Assembly: GCA_932521025.1 (NCBI GenBank)
Contig: OW051472.1
Location: forward strand, 3,782,001 to 3,846,000
Direction: 5' to 3'
Source: Oscheius onirici
Taxonomy: Eukaryota; Nematoda; Chromadorea; Rhabditida; Rhabditidae
DNA: 64,000 nucleotides
Position numbers and translations under genes: made by a program. Positions 1 to 10,803 of this stretch are shown piece by piece (within the stretch, counting starts at the first letter, position 1; every line of letters begins with the position of its first letter). The notes beneath the pieces were generated by a model that was not told the origin of the DNA, made no database searches, and saw only the letters and a list, made by a program, of their open reading frames with translations.

Positions 1-359
1 TGGATTTACAACGATTCTTTGATGTTTATCTTTTTAACATTCGGGGTTTACAGTCCTTAGTTCAGTAATTTCCTAACCAAAAACTCCATAGGTCTCTCAA
101 AACGCGACTCTTTTTGATAACTACTTTCACTAACGATCATTGAATGTTCTCGACGTCTAATTCGTGGGCTCCGTTTCCATGTTTGTTTTGCTCGTCCGTT
201 TGCATTCAGATTCAGACTGTGGATGATCGTAGGAACGAAAAAAATAATGAAAGAGTATGATTACTCACTGTTTACTATCAGAAAACTGACAATTCTTAGC
301 GGTTCGATTACAAACGGGGGTATTTTTTGGGTTACAATTTCAGAAAAAAAAGTTTTTAC

Positions 360-556
360 CTCGTAAAAGGGGCGAGGCACGCCCTCCGTCGTAGGAGACG
401 GGACGGTCCTCTCATCGGCGGTCTTCTTGCCGGGCTTGGGGGTGGTCGGCTGGACGGTGTTGGGGTCCTGGACTGGGTCCGTAGAAGCATCGACGGCAGA
501 GGTCCCTCTGGTGGAGGACTTGCCGAAGAGCTGGCCGACAAAGGTCTTGACAGATC
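360..556 (-). CDS. Isolated exon of an unknown gene
   Basis: A 197-base block on the minus strand is open, bounded by a good acceptor (a TTTTCAG-type site at 557-563) and a donor (GTAAAAAC at 352-359). It would encode a polar segment rich in Ser, Thr, Pro and Lys, beginning SVKTFVGQLFGKSS and ending near GVPRPFYE. Its base composition is distinctly more GC-rich than its surroundings, as in other exons of this window. I do not recognise a family. Neighbouring exons are not evident: nothing convincing lies between it and the left edge, and upstream there is only a possible short first exon near 900-925. It could also be a relic exon. The strand choice rests on the splice sites; the opposite strand also has an open frame of similar length. 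Confidence 0.35.
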
Positions 557-1075
557 TGAAAATTGAAAATTATAGAGGAAAAAAGTTACGACTACCTAAT
601 GAGAGACATTGGTGCGTTGTGAAGAAACTTTCCGTTCACGTAAAACTTAAAAACGCTAAAAATCTTTATTTTAGAGACCTATTTGCTCAAAACTTTGAAA
701 AGCGTTGAGATTTTGACTTGACAAGATACTTGTCAAAACTTGTCAACCTTTAAGACACTAGAAGCGAAATAAACTGCAAAGGACGTCGTCTACTATCCAC
801 GTCACGTTTTCTTTTAGATTCTGTTCTAGTTTTGTCTATTTTGCTTCAATTTTTTTTATTCAATGATTTTTTTTGTCAATTTTCAGGGTTCTGGTAGAGC
901 GATGACGACTTCTGGAATTCCATGAGGACCAGTCTGGAGGACAACTAGTTGATTTAGCGAAGGAGGAACGGACAAGACTCAATTGAAGACCCTCTGTGGA
1001 AGAACGGTGGTCTCAACGAGGCGACGGATAGAAGAGGAACATGGTGGCCGGCTCAAAAAAAAAAGTTCAAGAAAA

Positions 1076-1640
1076 ATGCTGCAGATCAAATGTCAAGAGC
1101 GGTGGCGGACGAGCCGAATAATGCCGAGAAGATCGGTCTGTTCTTCTGTAAGCGGGGAGACGAAAAGACGGATTTTCCGTACGGGTCATGCCCAATTTTG
1201 GCCGATTCATCCTGAACGAGGCGAGCTGTAGGGAAAATGGTTGCAGTAACAAGACGAGACTATTTCTGCAGATCAAGAGAGTCGGAAGATACAGAGTGTA
1301 GACGAGTCGAATCGCTGAACAAGACGCAGAAAAAAAACGAGGAAATGGCATTACAGGTGTTGGCCGCTGTATGTGGATATGGCGAGACGAAAAGCTGGAA
1401 TAAAAAAGTGTCCAAATTTGTAAAAAGAGGCCTGCATGAGACACAAAAGACTTCTGGAGATCAAGGCAGTTGGAAGAAGCTGCGATGTGTCGCTCACTTG
1501 AATGATGTTAGACGAGTCGAAACACTGGACAAGCCGCAGGGCGACGAAGAAACGGAGTGAGAGTTACGCTGTCTGCTGGAAGTGGAAATGGAGAGACGAA
1601 ACGATGACGTTTGCACACTGGCCATGCTCAATTTTTTTTT
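1076..1640. repeat. Degenerate tandem repeat, about 190-210 bp units
   Basis: Three imperfect copies can be aligned by eye, starting near 1076, 1264 and 1450. Shared landmarks are CTGCAGATCAA (1079 and 1266; CTGGAGATCAA at 1452), a TAGACGAGTCGAA block followed by CTG..ACAAG.CGCAG (about 1299 and 1508), and GAGACGAAAAG or close variants (about 1157, 1383 and 1600). The copies differ by many substitutions and small indels, so the period is not constant. A purine-rich plus-strand frame runs through two units in the same phase, which explains the spurious open frames here. Whether this was once coding cannot be told. Confidence 0.5.
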
Positions 1641-1916
1641 TGCTGGAATCGTCCCCTACTCTCCGACTGCTGATAGACGAAGAACGAGTGGATTTGCCGT
1701 GTTCTGTGATTGTGTTCATTTAGGTTGTTGTTAGAAGTCGGTTCACCCGTATAATTTCAGTGAAGAATTTGCGTCAAATTGTATTTCTGTCCCTTGCGAA
1801 ACCTCGCAAGAACTCTCATCGTTGAGACCCAAGTTCCTGTCCGGATCTAGGAGAAACGAATAGAACTTTATTAGTATGTACAAAACGAAGCTCAGGCTCT
1901 TAAAGATCATCATATA

Positions 1917-4616
1917 TCACAACCGCATCGAAACAGACGAGTTGTTGGATGCCCTCCGTTCCTCTTTCAACGAGTCTCTCTTTTTCTGAGCCCTCTCCCT
2001 CGCCTCTTTCGTCATAAACAACAACTCGACATCGTCAATCGCGTATCCTTTGGTTTCTGGAACGAAGAAGAAGACGAAGATCCAAGCAATGACGGTGAGT
2101 CCTCCGTAGAGGAAGAAGGTTCCTAAAGTCGCTCTTATCTTTACACGTGTTCGGAATGCGACGGGTTCACCTGAATCAAGAAACGTACCATATTTTGTGA
2201 TGGCTTGACTCAGAGAGAGGAAAGTCAAGGAGATGATGAGGTTGAAGACCCAATTGGATGCTGTGGACATAGCTACACAGGTGCTTCGGGCCCAGAGAGG
2301 ATAGAATTCGGCATTCATAACCCATGGTAATGGAGCGAAGCCTGGAATTTGTTGCAATGAATCGAAGGGAACTGTCGTGGTGACTGTACTGTCCAACTTA
2401 AAGAAAGTATTTTCACTTCTGGAGAAGTGTGGACGGTCAAGATAAAGGAGAACTAAAGAAGTTACCCATGGAGAAGGACAGAAGGTACAGGACCATGATA
2501 ATGATAGGCAAGGCAGTATACTTTGTGTGACAGTAGTTGTTCTCCCATTCGTAAGTAGTACCTAATTCCAATAGAGAGTACCGGGAGCTTGACTTACCAA
2601 TAAGACCAGGACTGCTACATTGCCCTGTACCAGAAAGAGTGTCATTATTCCCGGCCAGACAGTATCCTAAACCGCAGTCATTGTATTTCGAAGAAACTGA
2701 CCGATTTTGCTGCCTTTCGTCTCACAGAAGCCGCAGTTATCATCGGTGACACATGTATCGCAGTCGCTAAAGGGAATTGCTTTGTTACCTCTCAACAACT
2801 CACTGGAATTTCATGCAATGAGCTTGTTTTCCAAAGTTTGGATCGAAATTCGTACTGTTCGCGTAGTTTGGATAGACTGGAGCCGAGTCCTTGCTGATCA
2901 AGAGAAATGCAACTCCCATGGCTGAGACGGTGACAATGACACAGGCGATGGAGATGAGGAAAAGGACTCGTCTTCCGACCTTTTCGATAAAGTACATGGG
3001 AATAAAGGTTCCGATAAAGTTGATGGCTGGGAGGCTTATAAGTATGAGGAACACAACTGGATTACCCGAAGTTCCCACAGAGATCCAGATAGTCGTGTGA
3101 TTATTCTTTACTCCAGCCGAGCGAATAATGTTACCCGTATAGTACCTGAAGAGAAAAATTGTAAAGAAAACCAAGAGAGATTACATGACAGTGTTGATTC
3201 CAGAGAGTTGTTGGAAGGCCTGAAGACAGCAGCCGATGATGACAGCCTTTCGGACGTGAGGAGTCGAGAAGATTCGGAACAGGACGAAACCGTCTTGATT
3301 TCCATTGAATTAGTATGAGAGTAATACTTACGGCCAGCCTCCTCTTTGGCTTTCTTTTCCTGCTCATAACTATGCGAAATCTCTGCAATTTCGTAGTCGA
3401 CCCATTCTTTGTTTCCGGCATAGATTTTGGTCAGAACCTAGATGGAAACTAGGGACTGACATTATCTGATCTTACCTCAGTAGCCTCATCCTTGTAGCCA
3501 TGTTCGTAGAGCCAGCGAGGGCTTTCGGGAAGGAAAATGAAGCAGACGAACTGGATAATGGCTGGAACACCAGCGAAACCGAACATGAGACGCCAGCCAA
3601 CGTTGACTGGGTCGACGTAGCTGAAACCTCCTCCGACCTGAAAAGAGACTTCAGAGTTTCTAGCATATCATAGTGTTAGTAGGGACTAGGGGTGTGCGAA
3701 AGTACCGTATACTCGAAAGTAGCGCGCCAACTCTTAATCATAGACATCGATACTCAAGAGAATTTGAAAATCAGCTGCGTATCGATGCCAATGATTAAAA
3801 GTTGGTGCGCTGCCATGGCGGCTTTCGACTTTCGAGTATACGGTACTTTCGCACATCCCTGGTAGGGACAAAAAGACAAGGTACCTACCATATTGGCAAT
3901 GACTAGTCCGACGGTGATCATCAACTGGAAGCCGGTTACTAGACGACCACGAATGTTCGAAGGAGAAGCTTCCCCAACGTAGACAGGGACGATCATTGAG
4001 GCGAATCCTATGAGAAAATAAACATACGCGCACAGTCTCACCGATAGCTATTCCGAGAAGAATTCTTCCAATCAGAAGGACCACTTTGGTCCAGGCTGCG
4101 GCACAGACAGCTGCTCCGACTGTGAAGATGAGACTGGCTCCGAGAATTATCTTTTTTCTTCCGAGAATATCTGATCCCGGTCCCGATAATAAGGCACCAA
4201 TTGCGGCGAGACCTAAATAGTTTTTTACTCGTAATCCTAAATGATAAGAGCGCTTTCTCCTCTGTTTTTGTCGGTGTTCTTCAATCTCGATCAAGGAACG
4301 AACCTGGAGTGAGAGAGACGATCAACTCTTGCCAGCCGGAGCTCATCGGCATCATACCCTTATTGTCGGGGACGTAGAGCATGGCAGCGGATACAATTCC
4401 AGTATCATAGCCGAAAAGAAAACCTCCTATACATTCACTTGTTTTGGGAGTGAAACGGTTACAAACCAATGACAGCAGAGAAGGCCAGAATGTAGACGAA
4501 CCATCCCAGAGCTGGCTCGGTGGCTGGTCTCTCAATTCCACTGCCTCCCAATGAGACCTGGACTTAAATGAGAATACAAGTTGTGAAAAAGAACCCACCA
4601 CATTTACTTGGACCAT
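1917..4616 (-). CDS. hmit-1: Proton/myo-inositol symporter (SLC2A13/HMIT type)
   Basis: This major facilitator transporter of about 650 residues moves polyols, probably myo-inositol, with protons across the plasma membrane. About thirteen exons read continuously. The first helix has [17 protein letters not shown], followed by DILGRKK (loop 2-3), the PESPRWL motif after helix 6, QQLSGINTV in helix 7, and a C-terminal PETKG. The large exofacial loop between helices 9 and 10 carries clustered cysteines ([15 protein letters not shown]), typical of nematode and animal HMIT rather than GLUT proteins. The start at 4616 lies 24 bases after a TTTTTTCAG acceptor, suggesting trans-splicing or a 5' UTR intron. 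One intron (3638-3888) is enlarged by a hAT-like MITE; the others are 40-110 bases. AATAAA follows the stop. The closest worm relatives are the hmit-1 genes, and the family call is secure; the substrate is inferred. Confidence 0.92.
3687..3861. mobile_element. hAT-like MITE, 175 bp, in a symporter intron
   Basis: The element begins TAGGGGTGTGCGAAAGTACC and ends with the near-perfect inverted copy (GGTACTTTCGCACATCCCTG), giving terminal inverted repeats of about 34 bases with two mismatches. It is flanked on both sides by the identical 8 bp GTAGGGAC (3679-3686 and 3862-3869), the target-duplication length made by hAT transposases. The internal 100 or so bases also contain partly inverted sequence (TCATAGACATCGAT / ATCGATGCCAATGA). 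There is no coding capacity, so it is non-autonomous. Removing element plus one duplication leaves a 68-base intron, in line with its neighbours, so the insertion site is clear. Confidence 0.88.
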
Positions 4617-5635
4617 TGTGGTCTCTCCAAACCGAAGATCTGAAAAAATGATAAGAAATGATGAAAACAACGAGAGAGGGAGATCAAGCTCGAAGAAATG
4701 GAGGGCACTTGTGCTCATTAGGTAAACATTCTAAAGGACTGAGGTCCAAAATAATGGTCGCTTTTAAGACGAACACCTTCTGCCTTTGGGGAGATTAGAA
4801 AAGGAACAGTCAATGCTGGAGATGGAGGTATCCGGAAACAGTGGTCCTTCAGGCCTAGGGACTAGTGGTGCTCTGTGTCTTATCAGAGGATTTGCACGAA
4901 ACACACGCATGGCTGATACAAGAAGATAAAGCGAACACATGCCACCCGAGAGCGACTGTATTGCTCCCTCACAGATTGGAAACTTTTTGAAATGGGAGCA
5001 GAAAGATTCAGAGATCGTCAGAATATTTATCTTTGTCATCGCGTGAACCGGATTAATAAGTGCAAATGGGAGAAGAGGGAAGAAGACAGTGAAACTGTTC
5101 TCAAACATAGAGTTTACCGGATCATTTAGAACAGAGATTGATATCTGTTGTCCTGAAAGAAAGTATAGTGAAGATTCATTTCGGCTCTGCGATCAGAGAC
5201 AAGCATGTCTCCATTTCCCTTTCCGGTGATTTCAAAGTTGTAGAGAATAAATCAGTAAAAAGCAGCACGATGTTTTCGACTACTTTATTCCGTAGTAGTT
5301 CGTACTACCAACTGATCAAACTACAAAAAGATGGTAACCTTGGTAAGAAAGGAATAAGTGACAGCGCTGTTTACTCTGATTGATATGCGTTCGACTCCTG
5401 TTCGTTACATTACGACTGTCTTATCTTGTTGTCACCGGAGGAACACTGTTCACTTTCTGTAGCCCTCACACCCTCCTGCAGTGCTCGGAGTGAACTCTGA
5501 CTGACTGGAAAAGCATGTTGGCTTAGCCGTTGTCTATTTCTCGCTTATCTCTACCCCCCTATTTTGAGAGAATCATTCTCATATTGACGTTTCGTCTTTC
5601 AGAGATTGTACTTTGTCTTCATTATTTACAAATAG
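4617..5635. other. Gene-free interval upstream of the symporter
   Basis: About 1 kb separates the symporter start from the stop of the UNC-93-like gene, both on the minus strand. The longest frames (4764-5108 minus, 5138-5383 plus) show no domain, no splice support and no bias that sets them apart from chance. The interval presumably contains the symporter promoter and a 5' UTR or outron; I see no repeat or RNA gene in it. Confidence 0.5.
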
Positions 5636-8603
5636 CTACTTCTCATCTTCCAAAGAGAATTGAACAGTATTTTTCTCCATCTGGCGGGTCTTCTTAGCAA
5701 CGTATAAGAAACAGACGGTGGACAGAGCTATGGAGCAAAAGAGTAGAATGCAGTAGTGGATTATCGAGAGTTGTGGACTGGAAAACATTAGAACCGCGGC
5801 GGCGAGAGCCTGGCAACAGAAAGTGAGACTGTTAGAGTACCAGAAAACCTGGTAGAACTTGGAAATACTGAAGGCTTGAGCTCGTTTGTCTGGCAGAGCA
5901 AGGGCGCAAATGACGGCTCGGACAGTGTTGATCTGAAATCGAAGTTGAAACTGATCTTGATCTTTCGGAGTGTTAGAAAAGAATGGAGATCTTACAGTAC
6001 AGTCCGCCAGTCCAAGTATGAAGGCTATGATGGTACAGGAGAGAACACTGGAAATTGATTGATTGGAAGATCTGATTGACAATGAATTTATTTCGATACA
6101 GGCTCTCACGCCTATCTCACACTCTCTTTGTAGCCACACTCTTGGCAGACCCAAGAGTGCTTTATGAAGAAAGCAGGTGTCAATCCTTTGGACACGCTCA
6201 GACGGTGATAAAATTCCAAAATTGTTCTTCTACGTTGTCTTTCTTGCTAATCTGCTCCGAAATGGAAATCATTCCCATCATAAAGACCCGTTAATCGATG
6301 CGGGTTTCTTCCTCCCATTGACCACGTCACGAAAACCACGCTCACTATATTTACAATCATTTTTCTCATGGTAACAAACTCCTTCCTCTAAACCCACTTC
6401 AGTTTGTAATTCTACAAACTGTCAAGTATTTCACGAAACATAGCCAGGCGATTGATGCGACTACTACAGTTTCAAGCAATGGTTTCTGTTCTACCGAGGG
6501 CGAAATTTTTCAACGGGCTGTGCATAAACCCCTTCCTCCGGCCTTTTTAAAGAAAGTCGATGTGGAACATTTGTTAATGGAAATGTATCGCCGGAATCTC
6601 TTCAAGTGCCAGTCAGTTTGATTCTCACAGGAACAAATAGTTTTAGAGAAGAATGCAGATCGAAATGGAGAGCGGAGGTCCCAAAAAGAACGAATCTCTG
6701 ATATCCAGTTTGGCCAAAATCAACTACGAAAAGTTGTAGAGCTATTTTTTATGATATATGTTAACAATTGTTGTTCGATTTGAAAATATTTCGCTTGAAA
6801 AAATGCTAAAAATGACGTAACTTTGTGAGACTTGTACAAACTACTGACTCTCGAAGATGAAATTCCTTCTCCTCGCTCTTTGTCTCAGTGTAAGAGTTTG
6901 GTAGTAGACTCTCTACAGTTACCCAACTAGACTGTTCTGGCCAGACCCTACGACATCCACAACGCTCCTCCAGATGAGAGATGCATGTTGGCCTGTTTCA
7001 TTCCCATCGAGACACCGTACATCAAAAGTAAAGTCAACGAGGCAATTTACCAGAGGAACATCTTCAAGTGCAACTGAGTCTTGGGTAGTTCTGCTTAACT
7101 TTTCGCTCTTTTGGTGAAGTGTGTATGGTGTTCTACAAAGAGAAGGGAAACCCGACCCAGCGGGAACTCAACAGCTTTGTAGTGAGCGACAAGATTAAAC
7201 TGGAACAGTACATAGAAAACTAGATACTGACGAAATAACAGTCTATCTGTGTTTAGTTGTTACTAAATAAAGTGGTACCTTGGCTGGAAGAGCAGAGCTT
7301 CCTCGTTGTTTGGTCTGACTGTGGACCAGTTTGGCGTCGAGGCAGCGATCAATCCAAGTGCCACTGTGCTCAACCCAAAACCCATACACATAGTGGGTTT
7401 CAGACCAAAGTCTTGTATTTTATCGCTCATCTTACTTATAAAGATGCCCACTGAAAACTGAGTATTTGACTCTCTTCCTTTCCTCACTGAGTATTTCTCC
7501 AGATCCTACGGCAAAACTGTAGATTGCTGGTAGATAGACATGTCCTGAGAGGGATTGAGTAAATACGAGAGTGGTGGGATAGACGGAGACCCAGAAGGCT
7601 GTGTAAAGACCGACGTGCATGAAACAGACTGCGAGTAAGACCATTCGAATATCGACAAAAGCGGAGAAGATGAGCTCTGAAAGAAGTAACAGGATAAGCG
7701 TAAAAAAACATACTCATGTGTTGTATAAAAGAGGTCTTTCTCGTCTTCTCGGAGCCTTCGATACAATCGTCGACTTCTTTCGTCGGAATCACACAAAAGA
7801 TTAAGTTTGCCATGGCTGTGACTGCCGTGAAAGCTCCGTACATCAGCCGAATTTCCGTGTCGGTGAATCTTCTATACTGGTGGTCTGTCCTGTTCGCCTT
7901 TGATTCGTCCTTGGATGACCAGAAGATGAATGCCAAGATTCCACTTCCTACCAACATGCTAAATTTTTAGTCCTTTATAGCTTCTTCAAAGAATCTACCA
8001 AACGCATGCAATGGCCCAGCTGATTGCCGAATTCTGTTGAATTGTCTTCCTGGTCGAGTGACTGGTCAAGTATCCACCATTTCCCGTATAATACACTGAA
8101 CTTTGTTTTGACTCTATAATTGGAAAGGGGCACACTTGCAAAACCGGCTCCCATGATTGCACAGGAGAGATAGTAATAGGTAGAGTTCAGAAAGAAGAAC
8201 CCGGCCTGGTAGGCTGTGAAACAAGCTGACCCGATGAAAAGAGCCCATTTCGGCCCGAAGACTGACATCAGATAGGGCGAAAAAATACACGACAACATGT
8301 AGGCAGCGTAACAGACGGCTTGTCTAAAAGAATCGTTCTTTTGTATGGAATCTGATAGAGGTACCCGTAGTATCCAGCATATGCATCAATTCTGCTTGGT
8401 TCTCTCTCGTGAACTGAATGGAGAACTGACTCTTGGACGAACGACTGAACCAATAGATTTGTCTCTTCTAGTCTCTTACCTGAGTATCGTAGCCTGAAAG
8501 TCAGGGGGTAAAAGACTATACATAAGATGTACATACCGGTCATGATGGACATCTGGCCTAGTCCGAGTAGAACTATACAGAGAAGTTCAAATAGTCGACC
8601 CAT
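5636..8603 (-). CDS. UNC-93-family 12-TM membrane protein
   Basis: This MFS-fold protein of the UNC-93 family starts MGRLFELLCIVLLGLGQMSI and continues through GYDTQSFVQESVL, a hallmark of the family's first helix and loop. Later exons give GYYGQAVCYAAYMLSC, FIGSACFTAYQAGFFFLN, and the C-terminal half GLADCTINTVRAVICALAL. UNC-93 of C. elegans is a regulatory subunit of a muscle potassium channel, while mammalian UNC93 proteins act in trafficking; the role here is not determined by sequence. About nine exons are joined by introns of about 40-60 bases, except one of 1,231 bases (6048-7278) that hosts a plus-strand peptide gene. The junction across it restores the frame exactly. The start is 192 bases downstream of the cyclin C stop on the same strand, compatible with an operon but wide for one. 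Confidence 0.88.
6430..6722 (+). pseudogene. Possible relic or second copy of the nested peptide gene
   Basis: Upstream of the nested peptide gene lies a stretch that resembles it in order and wording. It contains an in-frame MYRRNLFKC-like segment (6585-6615), to be compared with IYQRNIFKCN at the end of the downstream peptide. It is followed after about 45 bases by a short Lys/Glu-rich frame ending in TAG near 6736, much like the Lys/Glu-rich frame downstream of the other gene. No convincing start or complete exon chain can be built, so I regard it as a decayed or mis-modelled paralog. The nucleotide match over the shared 24 bases (CTCTTCAAGTGC core) is about three quarters, which could still be chance. 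Confidence 0.25.
6857..7077 (+). CDS. Small secreted peptide nested in the UNC-93-like intron
   Basis: The first exon (6857-6889) encodes a clean signal start, MKFLLLALCLS. After a 41-base intron (6890-6930) the frame continues TVLARPYDIHN, a plausible cleavage after VLA, then a short mature peptide with three cysteines (ERCMLACFIPIE and the terminal FKCN) ending at TGA 7075-7077. An alternative splice uses the donor at 7028 and an acceptor near 7125, replacing the tail with a Lys/Glu-rich segment that ends QYIEN at 7221-7223. An AATAAA at 7264-7269 serves either form. I do not recognise the family. The gene lies wholly inside intron 6048-7278 of the opposite-strand UNC-93-like gene. The signal peptide is clear; the 3' structure is uncertain. 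Confidence 0.6.
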
Positions 8604-8794
8604 TTCTCTGCAAAAAAAGTACAGAACGAGAGGTCAAAATCAGCAGAGTCGAGCAGAATGAAGTGCCAGCCTGCGGTCAATGCAAATTCCTGGATTACGG
8701 GAACCAGACTGTCACTCTCTCTCTTGTCACCACCCAATATGAACTCGAAGTACTCTCATATTGAAAAATTCATTGAACCCGTTTGGTTTTAAGA

Positions 8795-10391
8795 TCACTG
8801 AGTCGATGAGGACGATGATGTTGATGGGAAGGCAAAGGCGGTTGTGGAAGTGGAAGTAGAGGGACCAGTTGTGGTCACTGTCACTGTTCCTGAACCCGAA
8901 GGACCAGGCATCGAGGAAGAGGCTTGGGTAGTTTGAGGGAACTGTCCGAAGAAGGACGACTGACTGGTTGTGGTCGGAGGAGCTGATGAGCTGGAACGAC
9001 CCCAGCCCGGAGGAGGGTCTCCATTGATTTTGGGCAGCTTGTCAATCAGAGCCTGTACTTGAACTTTCTCCTTAAATTCTTGCCACACAGTGTACATGTT
9101 GGTTATCACAACCACGCATTCGTAGACCTGGAAGAGTTTTGTAAAGCTATATGAGGATTTTTACCTGATCTAGATCGATAGCTAGTTCAGGCAGCCAATT
9201 CTTCAGAAGGTTGTCTTTGTCCATCAGGGACGCTCCAACGATTATACAGGCTAACCTCATCATAAGTCTGTTTTATATTCAACTCACCGACTGCGATAAT
9301 GTGAGGAGCAAACAGAAGACAGGCGTCTGTTCTAAAAGAGTCGTTGACTACTTTCCACGACTGCGCCTCCAGATCGTTTATGTCCTTGTTCAGCTCACTT
9401 CGTAGGTCCTGTATACTTTTGTACAAAAAAATAAGAAAAAATAAACCTCAAGGAAGTCTTTAAGTGGTCTGTAGGGCTGGAAGACGATGAGACAACAATC
9501 CATGGTCTCGACAATGATGAATTCAATGTCATACGGAATGGGAGATTTGAGCTCGTAGCGAGCGTTGTAATGCTTCAGCACTGAAATAATTTAATGAATT
9601 TTTTTAAAAAAAATGTAGTTCTTTTTGATAGCGCTACCCTCTGATCTTACCAAATTCGACTGTGGATTATTTTCACCTAAACCAGGGCAGTGTTTTTGCT
9701 GCTGAGAATACCATAACGAAAATAGGTTCCGATCTATTTTTACTTCCAGAAACAAAAAAGAGGACTACTATTCAGGGAATTCCGAATTCAGGATGGATCT
9801 GACGATTGAGAGAATGCCTCTTGCTTGAATCGACGTCTCTTGTGCTATTTTTTATAAAAAACGGGCGTTTTGTTATAGAAAATACCATTTCAGAGACTAG
9901 TTTCCATTTTTGCTTTCAGGAAATGTTCCCGAAAAATAGTTTAAAGAAACTCACAGACTTGAGGAACAAGTTGGCTCAGTTTGGTGACACTGACTTGTCC
10001 ATGCTCCTCGGCCTTTGAAGCCAGAAGAACACATACACAGCAGAGAGCAAACGGATCGAGATCCTTGAAAGCTCTTCGAATGAAGAACCTCTTGAAAAAG
10101 ACGACAGCTGTCCCGATAACCTGCATCCTGATCGTAGGATGACCCTGTTTGGCTGCATCCGTGACCAAGTTTTGAATAACTGAAGGCATAACTCATTCTG
10201 GATTGGATATTACTCACAATTGGCCCAGAATATCATAAACTTGGCGTATTCTTCTTCCGTAAAGTTCTTCAGATCTTCAGCTCTCATTCGCAAGAGGTCT
10301 TGTTTGGAGAAAATCCATTGCTCGCTGCAAAAGAATAAACGAATCTGGCGTATTCTTACCAGTGAGAACTGTTCCAGAAGTTCGCAGACAT
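8795..10391 (-). CDS. cic-1: Cyclin C (Mediator kinase-module cyclin)
   Basis: Cyclin C pairs with CDK8 in the Mediator kinase module and acts in the nucleus on transcription. The protein starts MSANFWNSSHCEQWIFSKQD, very like animal cyclin C (NFW.SSH..QWI..KQDL). The first cyclin fold contains VFFKRFFIRRAFKDLDPFA and LLASKAEEHG; the second contains FIIVETMDCCLIVFQPYRPL and WKVVNDSFRTDACLLF, all family signatures. The C-terminal 70 residues are a low-complexity Ser/Thr/Pro tail that replaces the short hydrophilic tail of other cyclin Cs. Seven coding exons are joined by introns of about 40-60 bases and one of about 370 (9583-9955). It lies between cyclin B3 (413 bases upstream) and the UNC-93-like gene (191 bases downstream), all on one strand. 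Confidence 0.93.
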
Positions 10392-10803
10392 TTGTTGGGA
10401 TTATGAGTCCTTTTTGAACATATGAGATGCGATTTTAATCCAGCAAGAGCAGTGAATCGATGAGGGAAAATTGTTTCAAAAGGATCGGCTGTATCACGAG
10501 GCTATTTTCAATGTCACGCCAAGTCGCAATTTGCCGATAGCGCAACTTGGAGGGAAATGACTAATTTTGAACGATATTTCGGAGAATACAAGAAGTTTTG
10601 ATAAAAGACTCCATTATGACAAGATCATTTTGTTGTTAGTCGCATATTAAACTCCAGCCTAATTCCAACGTCGCCGAATAGAATCTACGTTAGAACAACT
10701 TCAAACACGTGTATCCTTGCTAGAAGCGTTTATAAATAACCAGTATGATGTCATAATCGTTAATTCGTCTTGAAGACTGTGCAGGTGGAAGACGAGATCT
10801 TCT
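10392..10803. other. Spacer between cyclin B3 and cyclin C
   Basis: No frame or RNA gene is supported. A loose inverted pair (CCAAGTCGC near 10513 and GCGCAACTTGG near 10539) could form a small hairpin but is within what chance gives. The spacer must contain the cyclin B3 3' UTR and either the cyclin C promoter or an intercistronic region. Confidence 0.4.

Larger units (their letters stand above)
1..1916. other. Mostly non-coding left edge
   Basis: Apart from one exon-like block (360-556, minus) and a degenerate tandem repeat (1076-1640), I see nothing I can support here. The open frames are short, overlap on both strands and have no recognisable product. A short minus-strand frame with an ATG at about 925 precedes a splice-like AG and could be a first exon of the gene that contains 360-556, but this is a guess. 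The distal end lies just beyond the poly(A) region of the symporter gene, which has an AATAAA on the minus strand near 1867-1873. Confidence 0.5.

Noticed and set aside
3734-4294. 186-codon minus-strand frame across symporter introns
   Set aside because: Readthrough of two exons and an intron that includes part of the MITE; the spliced transporter frame is conserved.
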